A stretch of DNA of 64,000 nucleotides from Achromobacter arsenitoxydans SY8 (lineage in GTDB: Bacteria; Pseudomonadota; Gammaproteobacteria; Burkholderiales; Burkholderiaceae_B). The stretch spans positions 1-64,000 of the forward strand of contig NZ_AGUF01000007.1 of assembly GCF_000236785.1 (NCBI RefSeq), in the 5' to 3' direction. The notes under the pieces are model-generated. The model saw nothing but the letters and a program-made list of their open reading frames with translations. It was not told the origin of the DNA and searched no databases. The position numbers and the translations under genes are program-made. Positions 25,051 through 33,838 of this stretch are shown here, piece after piece (position 1 is the stretch's first letter; each line of letters starts with the position of its first letter).

Positions 25051-26832
25051 GTGTTTCCCGACTTTAGACACCCCAAAGCCTACGTCAGCCTGATCCTGCT
25101 GATCGTGATGTTCCTCGTGCCAGCGGTCATGGGCACGCCCTTCTGGACCAACCTGTTCGTCCTGTTGTTCGTCTTTTCCGCGCTCTCGGTCGCCTGGAAC
25201 ATCGTGGGCGGCTACGCCGGCCAGCTGTCCCTGGGCCATGCCGTGTTCTACGGTATCGGCGGCTACACGGCCACACTGCTGACGCAGAACTTCGGCATCT
25301 CGCCGTGGATCGGCATGCTGGCCGGCGCCGCCATTTCCGGCGCGGTGGCCATCCTGATCAGCTATCCCACGCTGCGCCTGCGCGGGCCGTTCTTTGCGCT
25401 GGCCACCATCGCCATCCTGGAGGTGGTGCGCCTGCTGGTCATCCACGAAGAAAGCTGGACCGGCGGCTCCAGCGGTATCAGCCTGCCCCTGAACATCGGC
25501 TGGACCTGGATCGTCTTCCGCGAAAAGATCAACTACGTCATCATCGCCTTCGGCCTGTTCCTGTTCGTGACATGGGTGTCCTGGTACATCCGCAAGTCGC
25601 GCATCGGGCACTACCTGATCGCCATCCGCGAACGCGAAGACGCCGCGCTTGCGGTCGGCATCCACACGGTGCGCGTCAAGATCATCGCCGCGGTGGTGTC
25701 AGCCATGCTGACCAGCATCATCGGCACCTTCCACATCACCTACCTGACCTTCGTGGACCCCAGCTCGGCGTTTTCGCTCGAGCTGTCCATCCAGGTGGCC
25801 ATGTTCGCCCTGATCGGGGGGCTGGGCACCGTGTCCGGTCCGATCGCCGGCACCTTCCTGGTGCTGCCCATTGCCGAACTCGCGCGCGGCTGGCTCAGCA
25901 GCGTGGGCAACGGCATGCATGGGCTGATCTACGGCCTGATCCTGGTGGCGGTGGTGCTGACGATTCCGCGTGGCCTGGCCGGCGCCTTCGGGCCCTTCGT
26001 CGAGCGCATGCTGGCGCGCCTGCCCTATCTGGGCACGCCTCGCCCCAAGCTGAAGCTGGCTGACGAGATCCGTCTGCGCAACGCCACCCGCAGCGATCAA
26101 CCCGTGCTGAAGGCGGACAAGCTGTTCAAGAGCTTCGGCGGGCTGCGCGCCACCAACGACGTGTCGCTCACGCTGAACCAGAACGAAATCCTGGGCATGA
26201 TCGGCCCCAACGGCGCCGGCAAGACCACGGTGTTCAACCTGCTGTCGGGCTTTCTGTCGCCGGACAAGGGCGACATCTCGATGCTGGATGCCGACGGCAA
26301 CTGGGTCCACTGCAAGACGCCCGACGCGTTTGCGCACAAGGGCCTGGGCCGCACCTTCCAGATCGCCAAACCGTTCACGGGCCTGACGGTGCTGGAGAAC
26401 ATCATGCTGGGCGCGTTCATCCGCACCGCCAACCGCGACGAGGCTGAACAGATCGCGCTCAAGGTGGCCGAGCAGACCGACCTGGTCAAGTACCTTAACA
26501 CCGAGGCGCGCAGCCTCACCGTGGGCGGGATGAAACGGCTGGAGGTTGCCCGCGCGCTGGCGATCAAGCCGCGGATCCTGCTGCTGGACGAAGTCATGGC
26601 GGGCCTGAACCCCACCGACATCGAAAAATCCATCCAGATGATCCGCCGCATCCGCGACTCCGGCGTGTCGGTGCTGCTGATCGAACACATGATGCAGGCG
26701 ACGATGGCGCTGTCCGACCGCATCATCGTCCTGAATGAAGGCGGCGTGCTGGTCAGCGGTGCGCCGAAGGACGTGGTCGAGAATCCCGCCGTCATCGAAG
26801 CCTATCTGGGCAAGGAGTATCAGGATGCTTAA
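25051..26832 (+). CDS. fused Liv-type permease and ATP-binding protein (LivM-LivG)
   Basis: This 593-residue fusion joins two parts. The N-terminal ~320 residues are a LivM permease (AWNIVGGYAGQLSLGHAVFYG; ALIGGLGTVSGPIAGTFLV). The C-terminal ~250 residues are a LivG ATPase with Walker A GPNGAGKTT, signature LTVGGMKRLEVARALA, Walker B ILLLDEVMAGLNP and the His switch. The start codon is GTG with an AAGGAG site. Fusion of these two parts is seen in other betaproteobacteria. It overlaps the livF-like gene by 8 bp. It energises uptake in the inner membrane. Confidence 0.92.
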   Translation: MFPDFRHPKAYVSLILLIVMFLVPAVMGTPFWTNLFVLLFVFSALSVAWNIVGGYAGQLSLGHAVFYGIGGYTATLLTQNFGISPWIGMLAGAAISGAVAILISYPTLRLRGPFFALATIAILEVVRLLVIHEESWTGGSSGISLPLNIGWTWIVFREKINYVIIAFGLFLFVTWVSWYIRKSRIGHYLIAIREREDAALAVGIHTVRVKIIAAVVSAMLTSIIGTFHITYLTFVDPSSAFSLELSIQVAMFALIGGLGTVSGPIAGTFLVLPIAELARGWLSSVGNGMHGLIYGLILVAVVLTIPRGLAGAFGPFVERMLARLPYLGTPRPKLKLADEIRLRNATRSDQPVLKADKLFKSFGGLRATNDVSLTLNQNEILGMIGPNGAGKTTVFNLLSGFLSPDKGDISMLDADGNWVHCKTPDAFAHKGLGRTFQIAKPFTGLTVLENIMLGAFIRTANRDEAEQIALKVAEQTDLVKYLNTEARSLTVGGMKRLEVARALAIKPRILLLDEVMAGLNPTDIEKSIQMIRRIRDSGVSVLLIEHMMQATMALSDRIIVLNEGGVLVSGAPKDVVENPAVIEAYLGKEYQDA

Positions 26833-27529
26833 GGTTTCGAATCTGTCCTCGGGCTATGGCAAGAGCCAGGTGCTCAATGGCCTGAATTTCGAGGTCAACG
26901 CCGGCGAGATCGTAACGCTGATCGGCGCCAACGGCGCGGGTAAAACCACCACGCTCAAGACCTTGTGCGGCGTCATCAACGCCACGCAGGGCAAGGTGGA
27001 ATTCGAAGGCCAGGACCTGACCAACCGGCAGCCCTACGACATCGTGGACGCCGGCATCACCATGATTCCTGAAGGCCGGCAGCTCTTCCCGCACTTCACC
27101 GTGCGCGACAACCTCCTGATGGGATCGTACAAGCGCGCGGCCCGTCCCATCGTCGAACGCAAGCTGGAAGAAGTGCTGCGAATCTTCCCGCGCGTGAAGG
27201 AGCGGCTTGCCCAGTACGCCGGATCCCTGTCGGGCGGCGAACAGCAGATGGTGGCGATTGCGCGCGGCATGATGGCCGACCCGAAGCTGCTGGTGTTCGA
27301 CGAACCCTCTCTGGGCCTGTCGCCGCTGCTGGTGCAGCAGATGTTCGACATCATCCGCGACGTCACCTCGCACGGCGTCACCGTGCTGCTGGTGGAGCAG
27401 AACGTGTTCCGCACGCTGCGTCTGGCGGATCGCGGCTACGTGCTGGAGAACGGCGCCATCGTGCGCACCGGCACCGGCGCCGAGCTGCTCAGCGACCCGC
27501 ATGTCAAGAAGGCCTACCTGGGCCATTGA
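26825..27529 (+). CDS. Liv-type ABC transporter ATP-binding protein (LivF-like)
   Basis: This 234-residue ATPase has Walker A GANGAGKTTT, signature LSGGEQQMVAIARGMM, Walker B LLVFDEPSLGLSP and the LVEQNV switch region. The ATG at 26825 (MLKVSNLSSGYGKSQVLNG) overlaps the end of the fused gene, implying translational coupling. It is the second nucleotide-binding subunit of the island's transporter. Confidence 0.92.
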   Translation: MLKVSNLSSGYGKSQVLNGLNFEVNAGEIVTLIGANGAGKTTTLKTLCGVINATQGKVEFEGQDLTNRQPYDIVDAGITMIPEGRQLFPHFTVRDNLLMGSYKRAARPIVERKLEEVLRIFPRVKERLAQYAGSLSGGEQQMVAIARGMMADPKLLVFDEPSLGLSPLLVQQMFDIIRDVTSHGVTVLLVEQNVFRTLRLADRGYVLENGAIVRTGTGAELLSDPHVKKAYLGH

Positions 27530-27548
27530 ATCCAAGGACCACAGTCTT

Positions 27549-28544
27549 ATGTCTCTACGCTGCACATTCATCGACCACGGCAAGGGCGGCGCTCCTGATT
27601 GCATGCGCGTTGCCGAGCGCGACATGGAAACGCCAACGGGCCGGCAGGTGCTGATCGAGGTTGCCTACGCCGGCGTCAACCGCCCCGACGTGCTGCAACG
27701 CTCGGGGTCCTACCCCCCGCCCCCCGGCGCCTCGCCCTATCTGGGCCTGGAAGTGTCGGGCACCATCGTCGCCACGGGCCCCGACGCCCATGACTGGAAG
27801 GTGGGCGACCAGGTCTGCGCGCTGACTCCAGGCGGCGGCTACGCCCAGTATTGCCTGGCCGACGAACGCCATTGCCTGCCCGTGCCGCGCGGCCTGGACC
27901 TGCTGGCGGCCGCCGCCATCCCCGAGAACTACTTCACCGTCTGGACCAACGTCTTTGACCGCGCGCGCCTGTCGCCAGGAGAGAAATTCCTGGTTCATGG
28001 CGGTTCCAGCGGCATCGGCCTGACCGCCATTCAGCTGGCGCGCGCCTTTGGCGCGCAGGTCAGCACCACCGTGGGCAACGCGCAGAAGGCGGACGCCTGC
28101 CTGAAAGCCGGCGCGCACCACGCCGTGCAATACCGCGACACGGATTTCGAATCCGAGGTGCGCCAGGCGACCGGCGGCGCCGGGGTCGATGTGATCCTGG
28201 ACATGGTGGGCGGGTCCTACATCAACAAGAACTTGAGACTGCTGGCGCTGAACGGCCGCCTGGTCCAGATCGCCTTCCTGGAAGGCAGCAAGGCCGAGAT
28301 CGACGCGTTGCCCATCATGACCAAGCGCCTGCAGTTCACCGGATCCACCTTGCGCCCGCGCTCGGACGAGGACAAGGGCGCCATCGCGCAGGCGCTGGCT
28401 GCAAAGGTTCTGCCGCTCATGGAAAAGGGGCAGTGCCTGCCGCTTATCCATCAGGTCTTTCCGCTGGCGGAAGCGGCACGCGCGCATGAACTCATGGAAA
28501 GCAGCAGGCACATCGGCAAGATCATGCTGCAGGTGCGGCCATGA
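27549..28544 (+). CDS. zinc-less medium-chain quinone oxidoreductase-like enzyme (PIG3/Qor type)
   Basis: The 331-residue MDR-superfamily protein has GVNRPDVLQRSGSYPPPPGA near the N-terminus and the NADP-binding HGGSSGIGLTAIQLARAFGA. It lacks the catalytic zinc ligands of alcohol dehydrogenases. It resembles the PIG3/QorA branch that reduces quinones or enoyl/keto compounds. I start it at 27549; an upstream in-frame start would overlap the livF-like gene. It overlaps the next SDR gene by 4 bp (ATGA), so both are translated together after the transporter genes. Confidence 0.88.
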   Translation: MSLRCTFIDHGKGGAPDCMRVAERDMETPTGRQVLIEVAYAGVNRPDVLQRSGSYPPPPGASPYLGLEVSGTIVATGPDAHDWKVGDQVCALTPGGGYAQYCLADERHCLPVPRGLDLLAAAAIPENYFTVWTNVFDRARLSPGEKFLVHGGSSGIGLTAIQLARAFGAQVSTTVGNAQKADACLKAGAHHAVQYRDTDFESEVRQATGGAGVDVILDMVGGSYINKNLRLLALNGRLVQIAFLEGSKAEIDALPIMTKRLQFTGSTLRPRSDEDKGAIAQALAAKVLPLMEKGQCLPLIHQVFPLAEAARAHELMESSRHIGKIMLQVRP

Positions 28545-29308
28545 GCTCGCGCTTTCAGGACCAGACCGTCATCGTCACCGGCGCGGTGGGCGGCATCGGA
28601 TCGGCGATCGTCGATGGCTTCCTGGCCGAGGGCGCGCGCGTCGGCCTCGTCGACTTCAATTCGCAGGCCGGCCAGGCCTATGAACAAGCGCTCAGAAAGC
28701 GGGGCCACGACGTGTGCTTCGTCCAGACCGACGTTGCGCATTTCGACCAATGCCAGGCGGCCTACGACCGCATTACGGCCGAACTCGGCGCCGCGACCAT
28801 CCTGGTCAACAACGTCGGCATCTCGCCCAAGACCAGCGGCCGGGCGCTGAAGGTCTGGGAAATGCCGCCGGCCGAATGGAATAATGTGGTCGCGGTCAAC
28901 CTGAACAGCGTGTTCTACATGACGCGCCTGGCCACGCCGCACATGGTGCAGGAGCGCCGCGGCCGCGTGATCAACATGTCGTCGGTGGCGGGCAAGGCGT
29001 ACTGCGATATCGTGGCCGCGCACTATGCGGCGACCAAGGCCGGGCTGATCGGCCTGACCCGCCACTGGGCCGCCGAGTTGGGGGAACACCAGGTCACCGT
29101 GAACGGACTGGCGCCCGGCCGGATCAGCACGCCGTTGCTCAAGAGCGTGCCTCAGGAAATCAACGACGCCGTGGCCGCCGTGACCGCGCTGCGCCGCCTG
29201 GGCACACCCGAGGAAGTGGCGGATGCCTGCCTGTTCTTCGCTTCCGACCAGGCGCGGTTCGTGACCGGGCAGGTCCTGGACGTGGCCGGCGGATGGCTGA
29301 TGACATAG
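28541..29308 (+). CDS. short-chain dehydrogenase/reductase (SDR), end of transporter operon
   Basis: This 255-residue classical SDR has VTGAVGGIGSAIVDGFL, NNVGISP, the catalytic Ser in NMSSVAGKAY and the Y-x-x-x-K motif in HYAATKAGLIGLTRHWAAE. The C-terminal VTGQVLDVAGGWLMT is typical. It is coupled to the quinone-oxidoreductase-like gene and ends at a strong hairpin that begins at its stop codon. It is the second SDR of the island and may act on a different step from the one at 21709. Confidence 0.9.
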   Translation: MSSRFQDQTVIVTGAVGGIGSAIVDGFLAEGARVGLVDFNSQAGQAYEQALRKRGHDVCFVQTDVAHFDQCQAAYDRITAELGAATILVNNVGISPKTSGRALKVWEMPPAEWNNVVAVNLNSVFYMTRLATPHMVQERRGRVINMSSVAGKAYCDIVAAHYAATKAGLIGLTRHWAAELGEHQVTVNGLAPGRISTPLLKSVPQEINDAVAAVTALRRLGTPEEVADACLFFASDQARFVTGQVLDVAGGWLMT

Positions 29309-29344
29309 CAAAAGGCCCGTTCACACATCGAACGGGCCTTTTGC
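29308..29344. terminator. bidirectional rho-independent terminator
   Basis: The stem CAAAAGGCCCGTT / AACGGGCCTTTTG has an 8-base loop and ends in a T-rich arm in both directions. It serves the SDR gene on the plus strand and the methyltransferase gene (stop at 29363) on the minus strand. Confidence 0.88.
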
Positions 29345-29362
29345 TTGCGGGCGCTTCGGCTG

Positions 29363-30022
29363 TCAGCCCTGGACACCCAGGCGGTACACGACGGTATCCA
29401 GCCTGCTCACCCCGGCCGCCAGGAACTTGGGTTCCTTTTCCAGGATGTCGCGGCGGTCGATGATCGTGGCGGGCGACACGCCGGTGAAGATCTCCTGGAC
29501 CTCGGCGTCCACCACCGAAAACGGCGGTCCCGCCATCTCTTCCTGCGGGTAGTCCAGCGTGATGAGCAGCCCCCGGTAGGCGGGCGACAACTGCCCGTAG
29601 ACGTGGCGCACGTAATCGGCGCGCATGGCCTGCGGCAACGCCACCAGCGCCGCGCGATCGTAGACGCCGACGCAATGCGACAGCACCTGCGCATCCATCT
29701 TGAAGATGTCGCCGCAGACGATCTCGATATTGCCCGCGACATAATGCTTGCCGTAGGCCGAGTCGTGCGTCACCGGGCGCAGTTCGTTCTCGGCGAAGAA
29801 CTGCTCCACCGCCAGCTGCGAGAGTTCGGCCCCCAGCACCTGGTGACCCTGCGCCGCCAGCCAGACCATGTCCAGCGACTTGCCGCAAAGCGGGACCAGG
29901 ACCTTGCCGCCCTGCGGCACGGCCAGGGCCGGCCAGTACTTCTGCAATAGCGGCGTCACCCGGGTTTGGTGAAAGTGCGTGCGCCCCTCGCGCCACCGTT
30001 CCAGCCAGAATTCGGCGTCCAT
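29363..30022 (-). CDS. tpm: thiopurine S-methyltransferase
   Basis: This 219-residue SAM-dependent methyltransferase starts [19 protein letters not shown], with the binding motif [20 protein letters not shown]. The family segments [10 protein letters not shown] and [17 protein letters not shown] follow. Bacterial Tpm enzymes methylate thiopurines and also tellurite or selenite, giving resistance. Length is normal. It stands alone and shares a terminator with the operon to its left. Confidence 0.92.
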   Translation of the reverse strand: MDAEFWLERWREGRTHFHQTRVTPLLQKYWPALAVPQGGKVLVPLCGKSLDMVWLAAQGHQVLGAELSQLAVEQFFAENELRPVTHDSAYGKHYVAGNIEIVCGDIFKMDAQVLSHCVGVYDRAALVALPQAMRADYVRHVYGQLSPAYRGLLITLDYPQEEMAGPPFSVVDAEVQEIFTGVSPATIIDRRDILEKEPKFLAAGVSRLDTVVYRLGVQG

Positions 30023-30220
30023 ACCTTGTCTGCTCCTTTGAATCCGTGTCGCATTCAGCGTGTTGTCTCGCGTCCGGCGGGGCGCCGTGGCGCCCCCAGC
30101 GTAGTCCCGGCAGTCGCGGGATCGCTTGATCGCGCGGCTGCCGGTAGCGGGATTGTATTACCCGCCCCGGGCATCAGATCCGGTATTGTTACGGCCTGCA
30201 TTGCAGCCCCCGGAGACCCT

Positions 30221-31003
30221 ATGCAACGCCGTACCCTGCTCATGGCGCTTGGCGGCATGTGCGCCGCGCCGCTGACCGCCCTGGCCTCGTCCCGTCGCGA
30301 TGCCATCATTCGCGAGGTGTTCGCGGCCCCGCCTGCGGGCCTTGCGTACTCCGCGCAGCACGCAGCGCTGCTGCGCTTGCTGCGCGTGCAATGGATGCCG
30401 ATCGAGTCCGGCGCGCCCGCCGTCGATTTCGAACAGCCGCTGCTCGGCGGCGCGGACACGCTCGCGATCGCGCGCGCGGCCCTGAACACCTCCGACGACG
30501 CGCTGGCCGTCCGCAGGCTGGCGGAGGTATGCCGGCTGATCCCGCGCTATGTGCAATCCATCGGCAGGCTGCAGCCGGGCCGCCATGCCGTGCCGGCAGA
30601 GATGCGCGAGGCGTTCGATTTTCCGGAAAGCGGCGTGGATGCCGCCGGCGTCTTCACACTGCGCAAGGAACACCTGATCCTGCTGCGCGCCGCCGTCTGG
30701 CGCGAAGCGGACGCGGCCGCACTGCGGGCAGTCCTGCGCGAAGGCGACCGCTACTGGCCCATGCCCTATGTCGACGGCAAGCGTCCCTACGGCAACGCCG
30801 CCTACTACCAGGTCGACATGGCGCAATTGCTGGGCGAGCCCTACCCGCTGGACGCCAAGGGCTACGCCATCACCGATTCCGCCAAGGACGCGCGCCTGGC
30901 ACGCCTGCATTACGAGACGTTGGCGGCGCTGCAGGTCTTCCTGAGCCACTCTGTCCCCGCCCAACGCAAGCGCCAGGCGACGCCCGAACAACCGGCCAGC
31001 TAG
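30221..31003 (+). CDS. exported protein of unknown function, Tat-like signal
   Basis: This 260-residue protein begins MQRRTLLMALGGMCAAPLTALA, a short twin-arginine type signal (Q-R-R-T-L-L). I start it at 30221, where CGGAG precedes the ATG; the longer frame to the left is Pro/Arg rich and unlikely. The mature part is helical with no motif that I recognise, with conserved-looking aromatic stretches such as GDRYWPMPYVDGKRPYGNAA. It is convergent and slightly overlapping (4 bp) with the DUF1275 gene. Confidence 0.65.
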   Translation: MQRRTLLMALGGMCAAPLTALASSRRDAIIREVFAAPPAGLAYSAQHAALLRLLRVQWMPIESGAPAVDFEQPLLGGADTLAIARAALNTSDDALAVRRLAEVCRLIPRYVQSIGRLQPGRHAVPAEMREAFDFPESGVDAAGVFTLRKEHLILLRAAVWREADAAALRAVLREGDRYWPMPYVDGKRPYGNAAYYQVDMAQLLGEPYPLDAKGYAITDSAKDARLARLHYETLAALQVFLSHSVPAQRKRQATPEQPAS

Positions 31004-31758
31004 GCGCGGTGCAGGAGATTGCGGATGTCGTCCGCGATGGGGACCGCCGCAAGCACCGTCAGCAGCAGCGCCAGCGGCCAGGTCGAACCGAAGCCGAAGT
31101 TGAAAAACGAATATGCCCCGATCACGCCGCCCACGAAAAACAGCGTGACCATCAGGCTCAGCACGATCAGCTTGCCGCGGTCGGCCAGCACGGGGGGCAT
31201 GGCCTGGGCATCGCCTTTGGCCAGGTTCCAGTAGAACAACTTGCCGAATTCGATGCCGATGTCGGTCACCATGCCGGTCACGTGCGTCGTACGGATCTCG
31301 GACCGCGATACCTTGGTGATCATGGCGTTTTGCAGCCCCATGATGTAGCACAGCAGCATCACGGTGCCCGGCACGTAGAACCAGCGCAGCGTTTCCAGAT
31401 TGGCGCCCAGCAGGCCGAAGACCAGCAGGAGCGCCGCCTCGAGCAGCAGCGGCAGCGCGTATTCGCTGGCCAGCCGCGACCGGCGCCCGAAATTGATCAG
31501 GAAGGCGGAGCTTGCCGCGCCCGCCATGAAGGACAGCAGCGCCGCCAGGCCCTGCAGCACGACCACCACACCGCCCAGCGCCATGTGGTCCGCCATCATC
31601 GACACAATGCCGGACATGTGCGAGGTGTACTGCTGGACGGCCAGGAAACCGCCTGCATTGACGGCGCCGGCCGTGAAGGTCAGCAGATAGGCAAGGTGCC
31701 GGTTGGCTTGCGGGCTGCGGCTGACGGCCGTCAGCCTGCGCAGATACGGAATGGTCAC
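31000..31758 (-). CDS. DUF1275 (YoaK-like) membrane protein
   Basis: This 252-residue protein has about six membrane helices and the DUF1275 landmarks: AGAVNAGGFLAVQQYTSHMSG, then GLQNAMITKVSRSEIRTTHVTGMVTDIG. Members are inner-membrane proteins of unknown transport role. Nothing in the neighbours points to a partner. Confidence 0.87.
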   Translation of the reverse strand: MTIPYLRRLTAVSRSPQANRHLAYLLTFTAGAVNAGGFLAVQQYTSHMSGIVSMMADHMALGGVVVVLQGLAALLSFMAGAASSAFLINFGRRSRLASEYALPLLLEAALLLVFGLLGANLETLRWFYVPGTVMLLCYIMGLQNAMITKVSRSEIRTTHVTGMVTDIGIEFGKLFYWNLAKGDAQAMPPVLADRGKLIVLSLMVTLFFVGGVIGAYSFFNFGFGSTWPLALLLTVLAAVPIADDIRNLLHRA

Positions 31759-31836
31759 GCCTGTCCCTTCAAAACAAGAACGTACTCACTGCGATGCGAC
31801 TGACATTCTAGGCCCAGGCCTCGGCCTCGGGGCCGC

Positions 31837-32517
31837 TCAGGGCCTGATGACGGGGAAGTACACGCCCTGCATGCCTCCGTTCATGCCGCAGTACGGCCGG
31901 CTCGCGGGCGCCCCGGTGGGCGAGGATTCGGCCAGTTCGACGCCCGCGCCCTTGCGCACCAGCGTCAGCGTCCAGCCATCCGCGTCCGTCGTTTCGACGA
32001 CCAGGGTGTTTCCCTTGACGGTGCCGATGCCTTCGACGGCGCAAAGCCAGCGGCCATTCAGGGGATGCGCCGCGGATCCGTCGAACGCCAGGCGGCCGTC
32101 GGCCAGCTTCTTGACTGAAAATCCGCCGGCCAGGTTTTCCCATTCGCCTTCAAATCCCGGACGCCGCTTGGCCGTCAGGGACGCCAGGAAGGCATCGCGG
32201 TACTTCATGCGATCCGCCAGTTCCTTCTGCGGCGTGTCTCCGCCGGAAGGCGACGCATAGCCCTCGTCCCGCACCTGCAGGAAGTAGCGCTGGTCTTGCG
32301 CCAGCGCCTGGGCAGCAGCGGCGTCGAAGGATTTTCGGGCCTTGCTGTAATGGCTGGCGATGCTGGCGTCCTGCGCCGCCAGCGCGCCGTCGGCGCAGAT
32401 GGCCTTTTCGACGGCGCTGCGGGCCTTGGCGCAGTCGAACGACGGCTTGTTTGCCGCCCAGGCAGTCTGAGCGCACAACGCAATCAATAGGACCGACGCG
32501 CGGGCAAGGCATTTCAT
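31837..32517 (-). CDS. DUF1311/LprI-like secreted protein
   Basis: This 226-residue protein has a signal peptide (CLARASVLLIALCAQTAWAA). A LprI-like N-domain follows, FDCAKARSAVEKAICADG, with paired Cys and the A-x-x-x-x-E-K-A-I-C pattern of DUF1311. LprI of mycobacteria inhibits lysozyme. The C-terminal half is a beta-rich extension with two more Cys. I start it at 32517; it overlaps the upstream SMI1/KNR4 gene by 4 bp, so translation is coupled. Location is probably the periplasm. Confidence 0.8.
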   Translation of the reverse strand: MKCLARASVLLIALCAQTAWAANKPSFDCAKARSAVEKAICADGALAAQDASIASHYSKARKSFDAAAAQALAQDQRYFLQVRDEGYASPSGGDTPQKELADRMKYRDAFLASLTAKRRPGFEGEWENLAGGFSVKKLADGRLAFDGSAAHPLNGRWLCAVEGIGTVKGNTLVVETTDADGWTLTLVRKGAGVELAESSPTGAPASRPYCGMNGGMQGVYFPVIRP

Positions 32518-33743
32518 AGCGAGAACTCCTGCAGGTTTGCGACGCGCGCGGCCAGGCCATCGGCGCCCAGATAGTGGCCAAGCTTGCCCGTGCGCACGCG
32601 GCGCAGGTCTTCCTGGTAGCGGCTGGCCATGGAATCGCGGACCTCCGCGTAAGCGGCGGCGATGCCGTCGCCGCACGCCTGCGCCACCCGGCGCGCGGCT
32701 TCGGGCGCCCCGCAGGCGACGCAGCGCGCCACGCCCAGCGCATCCGCGACCGCGCCGCGCTCGAGCAAACGCTCCACCAGTTCGACAGAGGGATTGCGGT
32801 CGAAGCGGTGAATCGCCGTGGCGCTGACGGGCGCGCCGGCGTCCAGCAGGGCCTGGGCTGCGGCATAGGCATGCTGCATCAGCGCGACATCCACCGGCTG
32901 GGCGCTGCCGCGCAGCGGGACATCGAAGCGCACGCCCGCCGCCGCCAGCCGGCGGACCAGCAAGGCATCATCGTGGGCCAGCGCATGCTGCAGGGCCAGG
33001 CCGGCCAGGCTGGGCGTATCGGCCAGCGTTCCGGCTTCGAGGGGACCACGCCAGTCGAGCAGCGCGCGCCGATAGAACGCAGTCAGCTTGTCGGCGAGCG
33101 CCTGGGACATGCCGTAGTCCGACACGCGCTCGTCCAGATATTCCAGCACGCGTATGCCGGTGCTGTCCTTGTCCTCTTGCGGGTCCGTTTCCAGGCACAG
33201 CGCCGCGAAGGCGCCGTACAAGTCCTCGGCGACGGTGGCAATGCCATCTTGCTGCAAGGCGTGCGTCCAGCCCGGCAGGCCCTGCTTCCAGGCAACGACA
33301 CTGCCCGCGCGCGGGCCGGGTTCCAGCGCCACGTAGATGCGGTCGCAGTATTCAAAACCGCCGATCGGCAGGTAGCGCAGCTTGCCATTCCAGGCGGCGC
33401 CATCTTCGGCGGCGGCCTCCTGCGCGCATTCTTGCTCGTGTTCGATCCAGCCTTGCAGGTCGCGATACTGGTCGCTGCCGTCGTAGAACAGCTCGGACCA
33501 GCTCAGGGCTTCCTCGTTGCCGTCCATCTGCGCGCGCAGGTCATAGGCCAGCTCGCCCCCGGCGGTCAGGCGCCAGAGCTCGACCAGGGCTTGCGGCAAG
33601 GGGCCCTCGCAGACGGCTTCGATCTCGGCGATTCGTGCATCGGACAACGGGGGCTGCACGCCGATCAGCACGCGATCCGCGAACAGCGCAACGCCATGCT
33701 CGCGCAAGGCGTGCAGTTCGCCGGAGGTAAAAAACTCGCTCAT
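32514..33743 (-). CDS. SMI1/KNR4-domain protein with ankyrin-like C-terminus
   Basis: The 409-residue protein has an N-terminal SMI1/KNR4 (SUKH) type domain (about 30-170), with LSDARIAEIEAVCEGPLPQA, then LVELWRLTAGGELAYD. Residues about 245-340 contain ankyrin-like repeats (ALQHALAHDDALLVRRLAAA, ALLDAGAPVSATAIHRF, VELVERLLERGAVADALG). SUKH proteins are often immunity proteins against polymorphic toxins, and ankyrin proteins are also used this way. No toxin gene is adjacent; the only partner is the coupled LprI-like gene downstream. Cytoplasmic. Confidence 0.8.
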   Translation of the reverse strand: MSEFFTSGELHALREHGVALFADRVLIGVQPPLSDARIAEIEAVCEGPLPQALVELWRLTAGGELAYDLRAQMDGNEEALSWSELFYDGSDQYRDLQGWIEHEQECAQEAAAEDGAAWNGKLRYLPIGGFEYCDRIYVALEPGPRAGSVVAWKQGLPGWTHALQQDGIATVAEDLYGAFAALCLETDPQEDKDSTGIRVLEYLDERVSDYGMSQALADKLTAFYRRALLDWRGPLEAGTLADTPSLAGLALQHALAHDDALLVRRLAAAGVRFDVPLRGSAQPVDVALMQHAYAAAQALLDAGAPVSATAIHRFDRNPSVELVERLLERGAVADALGVARCVACGAPEAARRVAQACGDGIAAAYAEVRDSMASRYQEDLRRVRTGKLGHYLGADGLAARVANLQEFSL

Positions 33744-33838
33744 GGTGAATCTTCAGGAACTAGGCTGCTGCGATTCTACTAGCCGTCGGGGCCGGATCGG
33801 CGCGATAAGATGGCCGCCCCCCAGTTGATGTACGGAGA

